DNA of 64,000 bases from Pseudomonadota bacterium (lineage in GTDB: Bacteria; Pseudomonadota; Gammaproteobacteria; Burkholderiales; Burkholderiaceae_C), in the NCBI GenBank assembly GCA_018241405.1, contig JAFEDY010000007.1, forward strand, positions 123,131 to 187,130, given 5' to 3'. Numbering within the stretch: the stretch's first letter is position 1; every line of letters begins with the position of its first letter. The position numbers and the translations under genes are program-made. Below the pieces are notes generated by a model, which was not told the origin of the DNA, searched no databases, and saw only the letters and a list, made by a program, of their open reading frames with translations. Shown here piece by piece: positions 1 to 8,022 of this stretch.

Positions 1-637
1 GATCGCGCTGGTGCGCACTTCCGGAGCGGCGCAAGACCGGCACAAGGGGCTGTCGCAGGTCATCGTCGATCTGCGGCTGCCGGGCGTCACGGTGCGCCCC
101 ATCGAGGACCTGTCGGGCGACAGTCATTTCTGCGAGGTGTTCTTCGACAACGTGCAGCTGGGCCCGGATGCGCTCATCGGCGCCGAGGGCCAGGGCTGGG
201 AGCAGGTGACGGCGGAACTCGCCTTCGAGCGCAGCGGGCCCGAGCGGCTGTTCTCGTCCATCGTGCTGTTCGACCAGTGGCTGGCTTACGTGCGCACGCC
301 GCAGGGGCGCAGCGCATCGGCCCAGCGCCTGGCGGGCAAGGTGCTGACGCAGCTCAGCCCCCTGCGCGCCATGTCGGTGGCGATACAGGACAGGCTGGTG
401 CGCGGCCAGAGCCCCATCGTCGAGGCCGCGCTGGTCAAGGAGCTGGGCACGACGCTGGAGCAGATGATCCCCGCGGCGATTGCCGACGACCTGTTTGCGC
501 GCGAGGCGGAGGATGTGCCCGTGGAACTGCTCATGACGCTCAAGTACGTGACCGAGGCCTCGCCCTCGTACTCGCTGCGCGGCGGCACGCGCGACATCCT
601 GCGCGGCATGATCGCGCGCGGGCTGGGTCTGCGTTGA
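1..637 (+). CDS. Acyl-CoA dehydrogenase, C-terminal part (5' end outside window)
   Basis: The reading frame is open from the window edge, so the N-terminal part of this flavoenzyme lies upstream. The visible ~211 residues hold the end of the middle beta domain (VTVRPIEDLSGD) and the C-terminal helical domain. They finish with the family signature GGTRDILRGMIARGLGL, which in acyl-CoA dehydrogenases lies near FAD and the dimer interface. The reaction would be alpha,beta-dehydrogenation of an acyl-CoA with electrons passed to ETF. The next gene, another acyl-CoA dehydrogenase, starts 10 bp downstream behind an AAGGA ribosome site, so the two are probably co-transcribed and may form a heteromeric enzyme. 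Substrate unknown. Confidence 0.9.
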   Translation, partial: IALVRTSGAAQDRHKGLSQVIVDLRLPGVTVRPIEDLSGDSHFCEVFFDNVQLGPDALIGAEGQGWEQVTAELAFERSGPERLFSSIVLFDQWLAYVRTPQGRSASAQRLAGKVLTQLSPLRAMSVAIQDRLVRGQSPIVEAALVKELGTTLEQMIPAAIADDLFAREAEDVPVELLMTLKYVTEASPSYSLRGGTRDILRGMIARGLGLR

Positions 638-647
638 AAGGAATGGC

Positions 648-1658
648 ATGAACAACGATCTCTTTGCCGACGCCGCGTGCCAGCTGCTGGCCGACCAATG
701 CACGCCGGCTGTGGTGCGCGCCATCGAGGCCGGCGGCCACGCCGCGCCCGAGGCGGCGGCGCTGTGGCAGCACTTGGAGGAAGCCGGCCTGGGCGATGCG
801 CTGCTGAGCGAGGCCGAGGGCGGCTCCGGCCTCGCCCTGTCCCAGGTCTTCGGCGTGCTGGAGCAATGCGGCGCGCACGCGCTGCCACTGCCGCTGGCCG
901 ACACCCTGCTGGCGCGCGCGCTGCTGGCCCAGGCCGGCGTGGCGCGCCCTGCGGGCAGCATTGCGCTGGCGTGTGGCGAGAGGCTGGCCGACGGCGGCCT
1001 GCGCTGCCCTTTGGTGCGCGGTGGCGTGGCGGCCGCGTGGGTGCTGGCGCAGGCGCGCGACGGCTGGCATCTGCTGGACGTTGACAAGGCGCAGGCCGCG
1101 CCCCAGGCGCTGGCGCTCGACGCCACACTGGAGTGGACGGCGCCTGCCCCCGTGGCCGTGGGCGCCGAGGCGGACGTGCGCACCCTGCAGGCCGCGGTGC
1201 TCGCGCCGCAGATGGCGGGCGCACTGACCCAGGTGTTCCAGCGCACGCTGCAATACGCCAACGAGCGCCAGCAGTTCGGCCGCCCCATCGGCAAGTTCCA
1301 GGCCATACAGCACCAGCTGGCGGTGATGAGCGAGCATGTCTTCGCCGCACGCATGGCGGCGCAGCTGGGCTGCAGCGGTGCGGGGGTGCAACCCGACCGC
1401 CTGCGCGTGGCCACGGCCAAGGCGCGCTGCAGCGAGGCGGCGCTGGCCGTGTCCGAGCTGGCGCATTCCATCCACGGCGCCATAGGCTTCACGGCCGAAT
1501 ACGACCTGCAGCTGTTCACGCGCCGCCTGCACGCCTGGCGCCAGGCGGCGGGCAGCGAGTCGTATTGGCACGATGTGGCCGGCCAGGCGCTGCTGGCGCA
1601 TGAGGGCCTGACGCTAGACCTGGTGCGACGCATTACCGACGTGGAAGTTGTGCTTTGA
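648..1658 (+). CDS. Acyl-CoA dehydrogenase family protein (short, 336 aa)
   Basis: The family is recognisable from the helical C-terminal domain: FQRTLQYANERQQFGRPIGKFQ, then IHGAIGFTAEYDLQLFTRRL near the end. At 336 residues it is shorter than the usual 380-400, mainly in the N-terminal and middle domains. Such short paralogues often pair with a full-length partner, as in the alpha2beta2 acyl-CoA dehydrogenases of steroid side-chain breakdown. The gene directly upstream is a candidate partner (10 bp gap). A CoA-linked catabolic role is supported by the enoyl-CoA hydratase that follows after a repeat-filled gap. Substrate cannot be read from sequence. Confidence 0.88.
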   Translation: MNNDLFADAACQLLADQCTPAVVRAIEAGGHAAPEAAALWQHLEEAGLGDALLSEAEGGSGLALSQVFGVLEQCGAHALPLPLADTLLARALLAQAGVARPAGSIALACGERLADGGLRCPLVRGGVAAAWVLAQARDGWHLLDVDKAQAAPQALALDATLEWTAPAPVAVGAEADVRTLQAAVLAPQMAGALTQVFQRTLQYANERQQFGRPIGKFQAIQHQLAVMSEHVFAARMAAQLGCSGAGVQPDRLRVATAKARCSEAALAVSELAHSIHGAIGFTAEYDLQLFTRRLHAWRQAAGSESYWHDVAGQALLAHEGLTLDLVRRITDVEVVL

Positions 1659-1934
1659 AAACAATAGCTGCTTATGCTTGTATTTACTGGGCTAATGGTC
1701 AAAAAACCTGACTAGTGACATGTCTCAGACTCCTTCCCCCGCTGGGGGAAGGCAGGGATGGGGGCTGCTGGCACATCACTGCCGCTTGATGTGCACCAAC
1801 GCCGCTGGCCCCCACCCCAGCCCTCCCCCAGAGGGGGAGGGAGTAAGGCGCAGACGCACTGAGATAAGTACCTAATTAGGTCAAAAACACCTGAAACTCA
1901 TGAATGACAAGCGCCAGCAGCTCCTTTTTTGATA
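1659..1934. repeat. Intergenic repeat cluster: family-type repeat plus G/C-rich double palindrome
   Basis: The 288-bp gap between the dehydrogenase and hydratase genes has no gene. It opens with a copy of the short host repeat (caatagctgcttatgcttg, 1662 to ~1707). A double palindrome follows at 1729-1844: left arm ACTCCTTCCCCC-gct-GGGGGAAGG, right arm CCCTCCCCC-aga-GGGGGAGGGAGT, with outer GATGGGGGC/GCCCCCACC pairing. A second partial copy of the host repeat lies in inverted orientation near 1908-1934. The palindromes could fold in RNA and attenuate transcription between the two genes. Confidence 0.7.
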
Positions 1935-1946
1935 ACGGAGTAACCC

Positions 1947-2735
1947 ATGGCCTTTCTGACCCTAGAGCGCGACGGCGCCATCCTCACCGTCACCATGAAC
2001 CAGCCCGAGACGCGCAACGCGCTCACCGGCAACACGGCGGTGGCGGAGTTCGTGCAGCTGTGCGATGACGTGCGCCGCGACGCCAGCGTCAAGGTCGTCA
2101 TCCTCACCGGCGCCGGCCCCATCTTCAGCTCGGGCGGCAACGTCAAGGACATGAAGCGCTTTTTTGACGACGCGCTCACGCCCGACCTGATCCGCGAGGA
2201 ATACCGCCAGGGCATACAGCAAATCCCGCTGGCGCTGCAGCAGCTTGACGTGCCCGTGATCTGCGCCGTCAACGGCCCGGCCATAGGCGCGGGGCTGGAC
2301 CTGACCTGCATGTGCGACATCCGCATCGCGGCCGATACGGCGACCTTTGCCGAGAGCTTCGTGCGCGTGGGCATAGTCCCCGGCGACGGCGGCGCCTGGC
2401 TGCTGCCGCGCGCCGTGGGCATGGCCAAGGCCTCCGAGATGGCCTTCACCGGCGAGGCCATCAACGCCCAGGAGGCCCTGGCCTGCGGCCTGGTCAGCCG
2501 CGTGGTGCCGCAGGATCAGCTGCTGCCCACGGCGCGCGCCCTGGCCGCAAAAATAGCAGCCAACCCCGGCGCCGTGATGCGCATGACCAAGCGCCTGCTG
2601 CGCGAGGGCCAGCAGGGCAGCCTGGCCAGCGTGCTGGAGCTGTCGGCCGCCTGCCAGGCCGTCGCGCACAAGACGGCCGACCACCGCGAGGCCGTCACCG
2701 CCTTCATCGAGAAGCGCACGCCGCGCTTTCAGTAA
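1947..2735 (+). CDS. Enoyl-CoA hydratase/isomerase (crotonase family)
   Basis: A 262-aa crotonase-fold protein. The oxyanion-hole segments are visible: GAGPIFSSGGNVKDM (~residues 53-67) and NGPAIGAGLDLTCMCDIRIA (~111-130). The segment FAESFVRVGIVPGDGGAWLLPR carries one acidic catalytic position as Glu-ser and the second as Asp (PGDGG), a pattern seen in many hydratase/isomerase paralogues. It would hydrate or isomerise an enoyl-CoA made by the dehydrogenases upstream. The start is the ATG after a GGAG ribosome site at 1937-1940. Exact substrate unknown. Confidence 0.9.
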   Translation: MAFLTLERDGAILTVTMNQPETRNALTGNTAVAEFVQLCDDVRRDASVKVVILTGAGPIFSSGGNVKDMKRFFDDALTPDLIREEYRQGIQQIPLALQQLDVPVICAVNGPAIGAGLDLTCMCDIRIAADTATFAESFVRVGIVPGDGGAWLLPRAVGMAKASEMAFTGEAINAQEALACGLVSRVVPQDQLLPTARALAAKIAANPGAVMRMTKRLLREGQQGSLASVLELSAACQAVAHKTADHREAVTAFIEKRTPRFQ

Positions 2736-2773
2736 TGCGCCCGGGGCCGGGGGCGGGCGCCGATAATCGCCCC

Positions 2774-3391
2774 ATGGCTCCCCACAAACGCTTCTCGATG
2801 ATCCGCGAGTTCCACCTCGCGGACTGGTTCACGCTGGGCAACGCGGTCTGCGGCGTGGGGGCACTGTTCTCCAGCATGACCTACCTGGAAAAGGGCGATC
2901 GGCTTCACGTCTACTTCGCCTGCGCGCTGGTGCTGGCGGCGCTGGTGTTCGACATCTTCGATGGCCGCATCGCGCGCTGGCGGCAAAAGAGCTCGGCCAT
3001 GGGGCGCGAGCTCGACTCGCTGGCCGACGTGATCTCGTTCGGCGTGGCACCGGCCATCATCGCCTACGCCTGCGGCATGCAGGGCCTGTACGACCGCGTG
3101 GTGCTGGCCTTCTTCGTGGCCTGCGGCGTGTCGCGCCTGGCGCGCTTCAACATCACGGCCGAGACGCTCTCGGGCCAGGACGGCAAGGTGAAGTACTTCG
3201 AGGGCACGCCCATTCCCACCTCCATCGTGCTCGTGGGCCTGCTGGCGCTGGCCGCGGCCATGGGCGCCGTGCGCGAGCAGCTGTGGCTGGGCAAAGTCAT
3301 GATCGGCGGCTTCACGCTGCACCCGCTGGTGCTGCTGTTCGCGCTGTCGGGCTCGCTGATGATCAGCCGCATCCGCATACCCAAGTTCTGA
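2774..3391 (+). CDS. pssA: CDP-diacylglycerol--serine O-phosphatidyltransferase
   Basis: Integral membrane enzyme that makes phosphatidylserine, the precursor of phosphatidylethanolamine. The CDP-alcohol phosphotransferase motif DG-x2-AR-x8-G-x3-D-x3-D is complete at residues 63-85 (DGRIAR ... GRELDSLAD). Several hydrophobic segments flank it. The chosen ATG gives 205 residues; an in-frame ATG at 2798 is an alternative. The same frame stays open far upstream into the hydratase gene, but that part is a shadow of the other gene. A terminator-like hairpin follows before minC. Confidence 0.92.
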   Translation: MAPHKRFSMIREFHLADWFTLGNAVCGVGALFSSMTYLEKGDRLHVYFACALVLAALVFDIFDGRIARWRQKSSAMGRELDSLADVISFGVAPAIIAYACGMQGLYDRVVLAFFVACGVSRLARFNITAETLSGQDGKVKYFEGTPIPTSIVLVGLLALAAAMGAVREQLWLGKVMIGGFTLHPLVLLFALSGSLMISRIRIPKF

Positions 3392-3456
3392 CGCCGCCCT
3401 CTGACACTTCCTGATGCAGTGCCGCCGCGGCTGCCGGGTACACTTTATGGCTTTGA

Positions 3457-3481
3457 GGGGCCGCGGTGCGGCGCCTTTTTT
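3457..3481 (+). terminator. Rho-independent terminator after pssA
   Basis: Stem GGGGCCGC / GCGGCGCC with one mismatch and a 3-nt loop, followed by six T. It overlaps a possible GTG start for minC at 3466, which argues that the true minC start is the ATG at 3496. Confidence 0.65.
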
Positions 3482-3495
3482 CACCGCATCGCTTC

Positions 3496-4239
3496 ATGGC
3501 CGTTGAAACGGCGGGCCAGGCCCGCACCCATCTAGACCTCAAGAGCGCCCAGCTGCCCGTGGTGGCCGTGGTGCTCAAGACCGTTGACGTCGCCAGCGTC
3601 GCCGCCGACCTGGAGGCCCGCCGGGCCGACGATCCCGACTTCTTCGACAACGACCCGGTGCTGATCGATCTGTCGGCCGTGCAGGCCGAGGACCAGCCCA
3701 TAGACTTCGCCGCCCTGGTGCAGGTGCTGCGCAGCCACCGCACCCAGCCCGTGGCCGTGCGCGGCGGCAGCGCGGCGCAGATGGCGGCGGCCCATGCCGC
3801 CGGCCTGATCGCCGCGCCCGACCTGCCCGCGCCGCGCGCGCAGCCGCGCGAGGTGGTCCGCGAGGTCGTGCGCGAGGTGAAGGTCGAGGTGCCCGCGCCC
3901 GCGCCCGCCCCCGGCTCGGTGGTGGTGGACAAGCCGCTGCGCTCGGGCCAGCAGGTCTACGCGCGCGGCTCGGACCTGGTGGTGATGGCTGTGGTCAGCT
4001 TTGGCGCCGAGGTGATCGCCGACGGCAACATCCATGTCTACGCGCCGCTGCGCGGGCGGGCCATTGCCGGCGCGCGCGGCGACACCAGCGCGCGCATCTT
4101 CACCACCTGCATGGAGCCGCAGCTCGTTTCCGTGGCCGGCATCTACCGCACGACCGAGACCGAGCTGCCCGACAACGTGCGCGGCAAGCCGGCCCAGGTG
4201 CGGCTCGATGGCGAGAAGCTGCTCATAGAGCCGCTCTAA
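3496..4239 (+). CDS. minC: Septum site-determining protein MinC
   Basis: FtsZ-polymerisation inhibitor of the Min system. The N-terminal FtsZ-binding domain spans about residues 1-105. A charged and Ala/Pro-rich linker follows (REVVREVVREVKVEVPAPAPAPG). The C-terminal beta-helix domain, which binds MinD, begins near VVDKPLRSGQQVYARGSDLVV and contains GNIHVYAPLRGRAIAGARGD. Length 247 aa is typical. The ATG at 3496 is preferred over the in-frame GTG at 3466 because the GTG lies inside a terminator-like hairpin. minD follows after 51 bp. Confidence 0.95.
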   Translation: MAVETAGQARTHLDLKSAQLPVVAVVLKTVDVASVAADLEARRADDPDFFDNDPVLIDLSAVQAEDQPIDFAALVQVLRSHRTQPVAVRGGSAAQMAAAHAAGLIAAPDLPAPRAQPREVVREVVREVKVEVPAPAPAPGSVVVDKPLRSGQQVYARGSDLVVMAVVSFGAEVIADGNIHVYAPLRGRAIAGARGDTSARIFTTCMEPQLVSVAGIYRTTETELPDNVRGKPAQVRLDGEKLLIEPL

Positions 4240-4290
4240 GCCAGCTCTTTATTACCCATTCAAGACAGCAACCCTAGGATCTTTCAGAAC

Positions 4291-5106
4291 ATGGCCAAAA
4301 TCGTCGTCGTGACCTCCGGCAAGGGGGGTGTGGGCAAGACCACCACCAGTGCCGCCTTCGCATCGGGCCTGGCGCTCGCCGGCCACAAGACCGCCGTCAT
4401 CGACTTCGACGTCGGCCTGCGCAACCTCGATCTCATCATGGGCTGCGAGCGCCGCGTGGTGTATGACCTGATCAACGTCATCCAGGGCGAGGCCAACCTG
4501 AACCAGGCGCTGATCAAGGACAAGCAGTGCGAGAACCTGTTCGTGCTCGCCGCCAGCCAGACGCGCGACAAGGACGCGCTCACGCAGGAGGGCGTCGAGA
4601 AGGTGCTCAAGGACCTGGCCGACATGGGCTTTGACTACATCGTCTGCGATTCGCCCGCCGGCATCGAGAGCGGCGCGCTCATGGCCATGCACTATGCCGA
4701 CGAGGCGCTCCTGGTGACCAACCCCGAGGTGTCCTCGGTGCGCGATTCCGACCGTATCCTGGGCATGCTCGGCAGCAAGACCAAACGCGCCATCGAGGGC
4801 CTGGAGCCGATCAAGGAGCACCTGCTGATCACGCGCTACAACCCGCACCGCGTGCAGGACGGCCAGATGCTGGGCCTGGAGGACATCCAGGACATTCTGC
4901 GCATCAAGCTCATCGGCGTGATCCCCGAGTCCGAGAACGTGCTGCAGGCCTCCAACCAGGGTCTGCCAGCCATCCACCTGGCGGGCACCGATGTGTCCGA
5001 GGCCTACAAGGACGTGGTGGCGCGCTTTCAGGGCGAGGACAAACCCCTGCGCTTCATCGAGGCCGCCAAGCCCGGTTTCTTCAAGCGCATCTTCGGCGGG
5101 AGGTAA
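4291..5106 (+). CDS. minD: Septum site-determining ATPase MinD
   Basis: Membrane-associated ATPase that recruits MinC and oscillates with MinE. A deviant Walker A motif GKGGVGKTT lies at residues 10-18. Switch regions DFDVGLRNLD and DSPAGIESGA are present. The C terminus (PGFFKRIFGGR) is the short amphipathic membrane-targeting helix. Length 271 aa matches the family. minE starts 6 bp after the stop, behind a GGGAGGTAA ribosome site formed by the minD 3' end. Confidence 0.97.
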   Translation: MAKIVVVTSGKGGVGKTTTSAAFASGLALAGHKTAVIDFDVGLRNLDLIMGCERRVVYDLINVIQGEANLNQALIKDKQCENLFVLAASQTRDKDALTQEGVEKVLKDLADMGFDYIVCDSPAGIESGALMAMHYADEALLVTNPEVSSVRDSDRILGMLGSKTKRAIEGLEPIKEHLLITRYNPHRVQDGQMLGLEDIQDILRIKLIGVIPESENVLQASNQGLPAIHLAGTDVSEAYKDVVARFQGEDKPLRFIEAAKPGFFKRIFGGR

Positions 5107-5112
5107 TCGACC

Positions 5113-5382
5113 ATGTCCCTGCTGTCCTTCCTGCTCGGCGAAAAGAAGAAGACCGCCGCGGTCGCCAAGGAGCGCCTGCAGATCATCCTGGCCCACGAGC
5201 GCAGCGGCCGCAACGCCGGCAAGCCCGACTACCTGCCGGCGCTGCAGCGCGAGCTGCTGGACGTGATCTCCAAGTACGTGAAGATCAACGCCGAAGACCT
5301 CAAGGTGCACTTCGAGCGCCAGGACGACCTGGAGGTGCTGGCGGTCAAGATCGAGCTGCCCGAGGCGACGGCGGCCAAGTAG
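5113..5382 (+). CDS. minE: Cell division topological specificity factor MinE
   Basis: 89-aa MinE. The N-terminal membrane-binding/MinD-contact segment ([30 protein letters not shown]) precedes the dimeric topological domain ([19 protein letters not shown] and the following strand). It stimulates MinD ATPase and restricts MinCD to the poles. Last gene of the min operon; a convergent gene ends 15 bp beyond it. Confidence 0.97.
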   Translation: MSLLSFLLGEKKKTAAVAKERLQIILAHERSGRNAGKPDYLPALQRELLDVISKYVKINAEDLKVHFERQDDLEVLAVKIELPEATAAK

Positions 5383-5397
5383 GCCGCACCACCGGGC

Positions 5398-6012
5398 CTA
5401 TTTGCCCATGGGGTTGGCCGCGGCGGCCGACAGGCGGCCGAGCGCGTGCTCGGTAAAGAACATGCCACCGTGGTAGAGCAGGGGTGAGCTGCCGGCCTGG
5501 TGGCTGCAGCGCTCCACCTCGCCCACGAAGATGGTGTGGTCGCCCTCCACATACTGGCTGCGGTTGCAGCATTCGAACACCGCGGCCGCGCCGTCGAGCA
5601 CCGGCGCGCCATGCAGGCCGGGATGGTGTGCCACGCCGGCCCAGCGGTCGATGCCGCGCGTGGCAAAGCGCTCGGCCAGCGCGCGCTGCTCCACCGTCAG
5701 CACGTTGATCGCATAGTGTCTGACCCTGGAGAACACCGGCAGCGACGAGGCCTTGTGCGCCAGACTCCACAGCACCAGCGGCGGCGCAAGCGACACCGAG
5801 TTGAAGGAATTGGCCGTCATGCCGATAGGCGCGCCATCCGCGTCGCAGGCGGTCACTATGGTCACGCCCGTGGCGAACATGCCCAGCGCGTCGCGGAATT
5901 CACGCGGCGAAAAGTGGGGCGGCTGGGCAGTGGCAGTGCAGGGCAGGGGGCGGGTCACGAAACAAGGGCGCGGCGCATGAAGCGGACGGCTATTATCGGT
6001 CGGCGGGCACAA
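5398..6012 (-). CDS. Flavin reductase-like FMN-binding protein
   Basis: Flavin reductase domain (HpaC/NtaB type) from about residue 35: FRDALGMFATGVTIVTA, then GMTANSFNSVSLAPPLVLW, then the GDHTIFVGEVE segment near the end. These proteins bind FMN and usually supply reduced flavin to a two-component monooxygenase. No monooxygenase lies nearby. The first ~30 residues are unlike the family, so translation may begin at an internal GTG near residue 19. It is convergent with minE and divergent from the hydrolase gene 21 bp away. Confidence 0.85.
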   Translation of the reverse strand: MCPPTDNSRPLHAPRPCFVTRPLPCTATAQPPHFSPREFRDALGMFATGVTIVTACDADGAPIGMTANSFNSVSLAPPLVLWSLAHKASSLPVFSRVRHYAINVLTVEQRALAERFATRGIDRWAGVAHHPGLHGAPVLDGAAAVFECCNRSQYVEGDHTIFVGEVERCSHQAGSSPLLYHGGMFFTEHALGRLSAAAANPMGK

Positions 6013-6033
6013 GCCTGCTGCTGCGCGCCCACC

Positions 6034-6816
6034 ATGTCCTTGCTACCCACCTTTTCCCTGCTGGGCAGTGGCCCTACCGTGCTGCTGCTGCACGACGCCG
6101 ACAGCGACCACCTGGGTTTTGCCCCCCAGCTCGAAACCCTGGCCGAGGCCGGCTACCGCGCCGTGGCCTGGGACATGCCGGGCTATGGCCGCAGCGCGCC
6201 GATCGAGCCCTACGCATTCAAGGGCCTGGCGCAGCGCTGCCTGCTGTTGCTCGACGCGCTGCGGTGCCACGAGGCCACGCTGGTCGGCCACGGCTTCGGC
6301 GCCATGCTGGCGCTGGAACTGGCGCTGCGCGTGCCCCTGCGCGTGCGGCGGCTGGTGCTGTGCGCGGGCGGCCCGGCACTCGATGCGGCGGCCGGCGCCG
6401 CCTGGGTGGCGCCGCGCCTGCAGGCACTGGACCAGGGGCTGGACATGGCCCGCCTGGCCGAGCGCGTGGTGGCGCGCGACGCCGGCAGCGCCGCCCTGCC
6501 GGAGGGCTTGCAGTTGGCGCGCCACGCCCTGGGCCGCGTGCATGCCGCCACCTATCGCCGTGCGCTGCAGGCACTGACCGGCTTTACGCGCCAGGCGCCG
6601 GATCTGGTGCGGCTGCATCTGCCCACGCTGCTCATAGGCGGCGAGCAGGACCGCTGCACCCCGCCCGAGGCGCTGCTGGCCCTGGCCCATGTGCTGCCCG
6701 ATGCGCGCGCCGTGCTGCTGCCCGGCGTGGGCCATTGGCCGCAGCTGGAAGACCCCGAGGGCTTCGAGGGCGCGCTGCTCGAATTCCTGGCCCTGCCGTC
6801 GCGGCGGCCCCATTGA
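6034..6816 (+). CDS. Alpha/beta hydrolase-fold protein lacking the nucleophilic serine
   Basis: 260-aa alpha/beta hydrolase. The oxyanion HG-like segment is changed to HDAD near residue 20. A late Asp (GEQDRCTPPEALL) and a catalytic-type His (PGVGHWPQLEDPEGF) are present. The nucleophile elbow, normally G-x-S-x-G, reads GHGFG at residues 85-89, with Gly (codon at 6292-6294) where Ser should be. So it is either catalytically inactive or uses different chemistry. The start is set by homology to the family. The divergent neighbour is a flavin reductase. Confidence 0.85.
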   Translation: MSLLPTFSLLGSGPTVLLLHDADSDHLGFAPQLETLAEAGYRAVAWDMPGYGRSAPIEPYAFKGLAQRCLLLLDALRCHEATLVGHGFGAMLALELALRVPLRVRRLVLCAGGPALDAAAGAAWVAPRLQALDQGLDMARLAERVVARDAGSAALPEGLQLARHALGRVHAATYRRALQALTGFTRQAPDLVRLHLPTLLIGGEQDRCTPPEALLALAHVLPDARAVLLPGVGHWPQLEDPEGFEGALLEFLALPSRRPH

Positions 6817-6884
6817 TACCGGCACCCAGCGCGCCATGGTCTGTCACGCTGCGGGGCTTTTGGGGTTATCACAGTCTGGCTAAC

Positions 6885-7550
6885 ATGGCTTGCATGAACA
6901 CCCTGTCGCAGCCCCGCCCTTCCTTCAAGGCGCAGATGCACCGTGCGCGCGAGGATGCCATCGTCGAGGCGGCCGGCCGCCTGCTCGGCGAAAAGGGCTT
7001 CGAGACCATGACCGTGGACGAGGTGGCCGGTGCCGTGGGTATCGCCAAGGCCAGCCTGTACAAGCATTTCGCCGGCAAGGACGACCTGTGCGCGGCCGCC
7101 ATGGTGCATGTGGCCGGGCGCCTGCAGCGCTTTCTGGACGAACTGCCCGCGGGCCTGCCCGCGCTGCAGCGCCTGGAGGCCCTGCTGCACTGGTTGCTGA
7201 TGCTGCAGCTGGGCGACGAGACGCCGCTGCTGCCCGGCCGCAACTCGGCCCTGGCTCAGGCGCTGCGCGGCTGCGATGCCTACCGCGCATCCATGCAGGA
7301 GGTGCATGCGCGCATCCTGGGCTGGATCGCCGAGGCCCAGGACGACGCGCAACTGCGCCGCGACCTGCCGCCCGAGGTGATGCTGTGCGCCCTGCTGGCG
7401 CGCGCCACCGACCCCATGCCCTCCCTGCTGCGCGAGCGCGGCCATGGCGATGCCCAGATCATCGACTGGGCCATGGCCGCCTGCCTCGGCGGCCTGGTCA
7501 GCGCACCAGCAGCACCGGCACGGTGCAATGCGCCAGCACCTGGGTGCTGA
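6885..7550 (+). CDS. TetR/AcrR-family transcriptional regulator
   Basis: The N-terminal TetR helix-turn-helix is clear: AREDAIVEAAGRLLGEKGFETMTVDEVAGAVGIAKASLYKHFAGKDDL (~residues 21-68). A helical ligand-binding domain follows. Length is 221 aa from ATG 6885; an ATG at 6894 is an alternative. The 3' end overlaps the convergent universal stress gene by 53 bp, so the last ~17 codons are read on both strands. Targets are not evident; the upstream hydrolase is a candidate because of orientation. Confidence 0.85.
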   Translation: MACMNTLSQPRPSFKAQMHRAREDAIVEAAGRLLGEKGFETMTVDEVAGAVGIAKASLYKHFAGKDDLCAAAMVHVAGRLQRFLDELPAGLPALQRLEALLHWLLMLQLGDETPLLPGRNSALAQALRGCDAYRASMQEVHARILGWIAEAQDDAQLRRDLPPEVMLCALLARATDPMPSLLRERGHGDAQIIDWAMAACLGGLVSAPAAPARCNAPAPGC

Positions 7551-7920
7551 CCGAGCCCATGACCAGCTTGCCCAGCGAGCCGTGGCCATGCGTGCCCATG
7601 ACGATGAGGTCGAACTTGCCCGATTCCGCGGCCTTGGCGATGGTCTCGCCGGCCGTGCCGACCTTGACCATGGTCTTGAGATCCACGCCCTGGCGCGCCA
7701 TGAACTTGGTCACGGGCGACAGCACCTTCTCGCCCGAGTCGGCGTAGTAGCCGTCCACCGTCTCCTTGCCCAGGGCGGCGCGCACGCGCGGAGGCAGAGG
7801 CGGCTGCACCGTGATGGCCGTGTAGGTGTGCGAGCTGCCCAGCATCTCGTCGTGCGCGGCCAGGTAGGCCAGCATCTTCTTGGTGTAGGTGCTGCCGTCG
7901 ACAGCAAGCAGGATATTCAT
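7498..7920 (-). CDS. Universal stress protein UspA family
   Basis: 140-aa single-domain UspA. Begins MNILLAVDGSTYTKKML and ends with the nucleotide-binding motif DLIVMGTHGHGSLGKLVMGSVSTQVLAHCTVPVLLVR (G-x2-G-x9-G-S type), which indicates an ATP-binding member. Probably a cytoplasmic stress-survival factor. Its 3' end overlaps the tetR-type gene on the opposite strand. Confidence 0.93.
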   Translation of the reverse strand: MNILLAVDGSTYTKKMLAYLAAHDEMLGSSHTYTAITVQPPLPPRVRAALGKETVDGYYADSGEKVLSPVTKFMARQGVDLKTMVKVGTAGETIAKAAESGKFDLIVMGTHGHGSLGKLVMGSVSTQVLAHCTVPVLLVR

Positions 7921-8022
7921 TCGTAGTCCTCCATGTGCGGGATATCAGCCTAAGCCGCGGCCGAGCGGGGCGCCTTGACCTGCGTCATCTTTGGCCCTGC
8001 CATGGGCCCCAGGCCGTGTCCA

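Noticed and set aside
2312..2773. Long N-terminal extension of pssA
   Set aside because: This part is an alternative-frame shadow of the enoyl-CoA hydratase gene; the family begins near the ATG at 2774.
3466..3495. GTG start adding ten residues to MinC
   Set aside because: It lies inside the stem of a rho-independent terminator with a T6 run.
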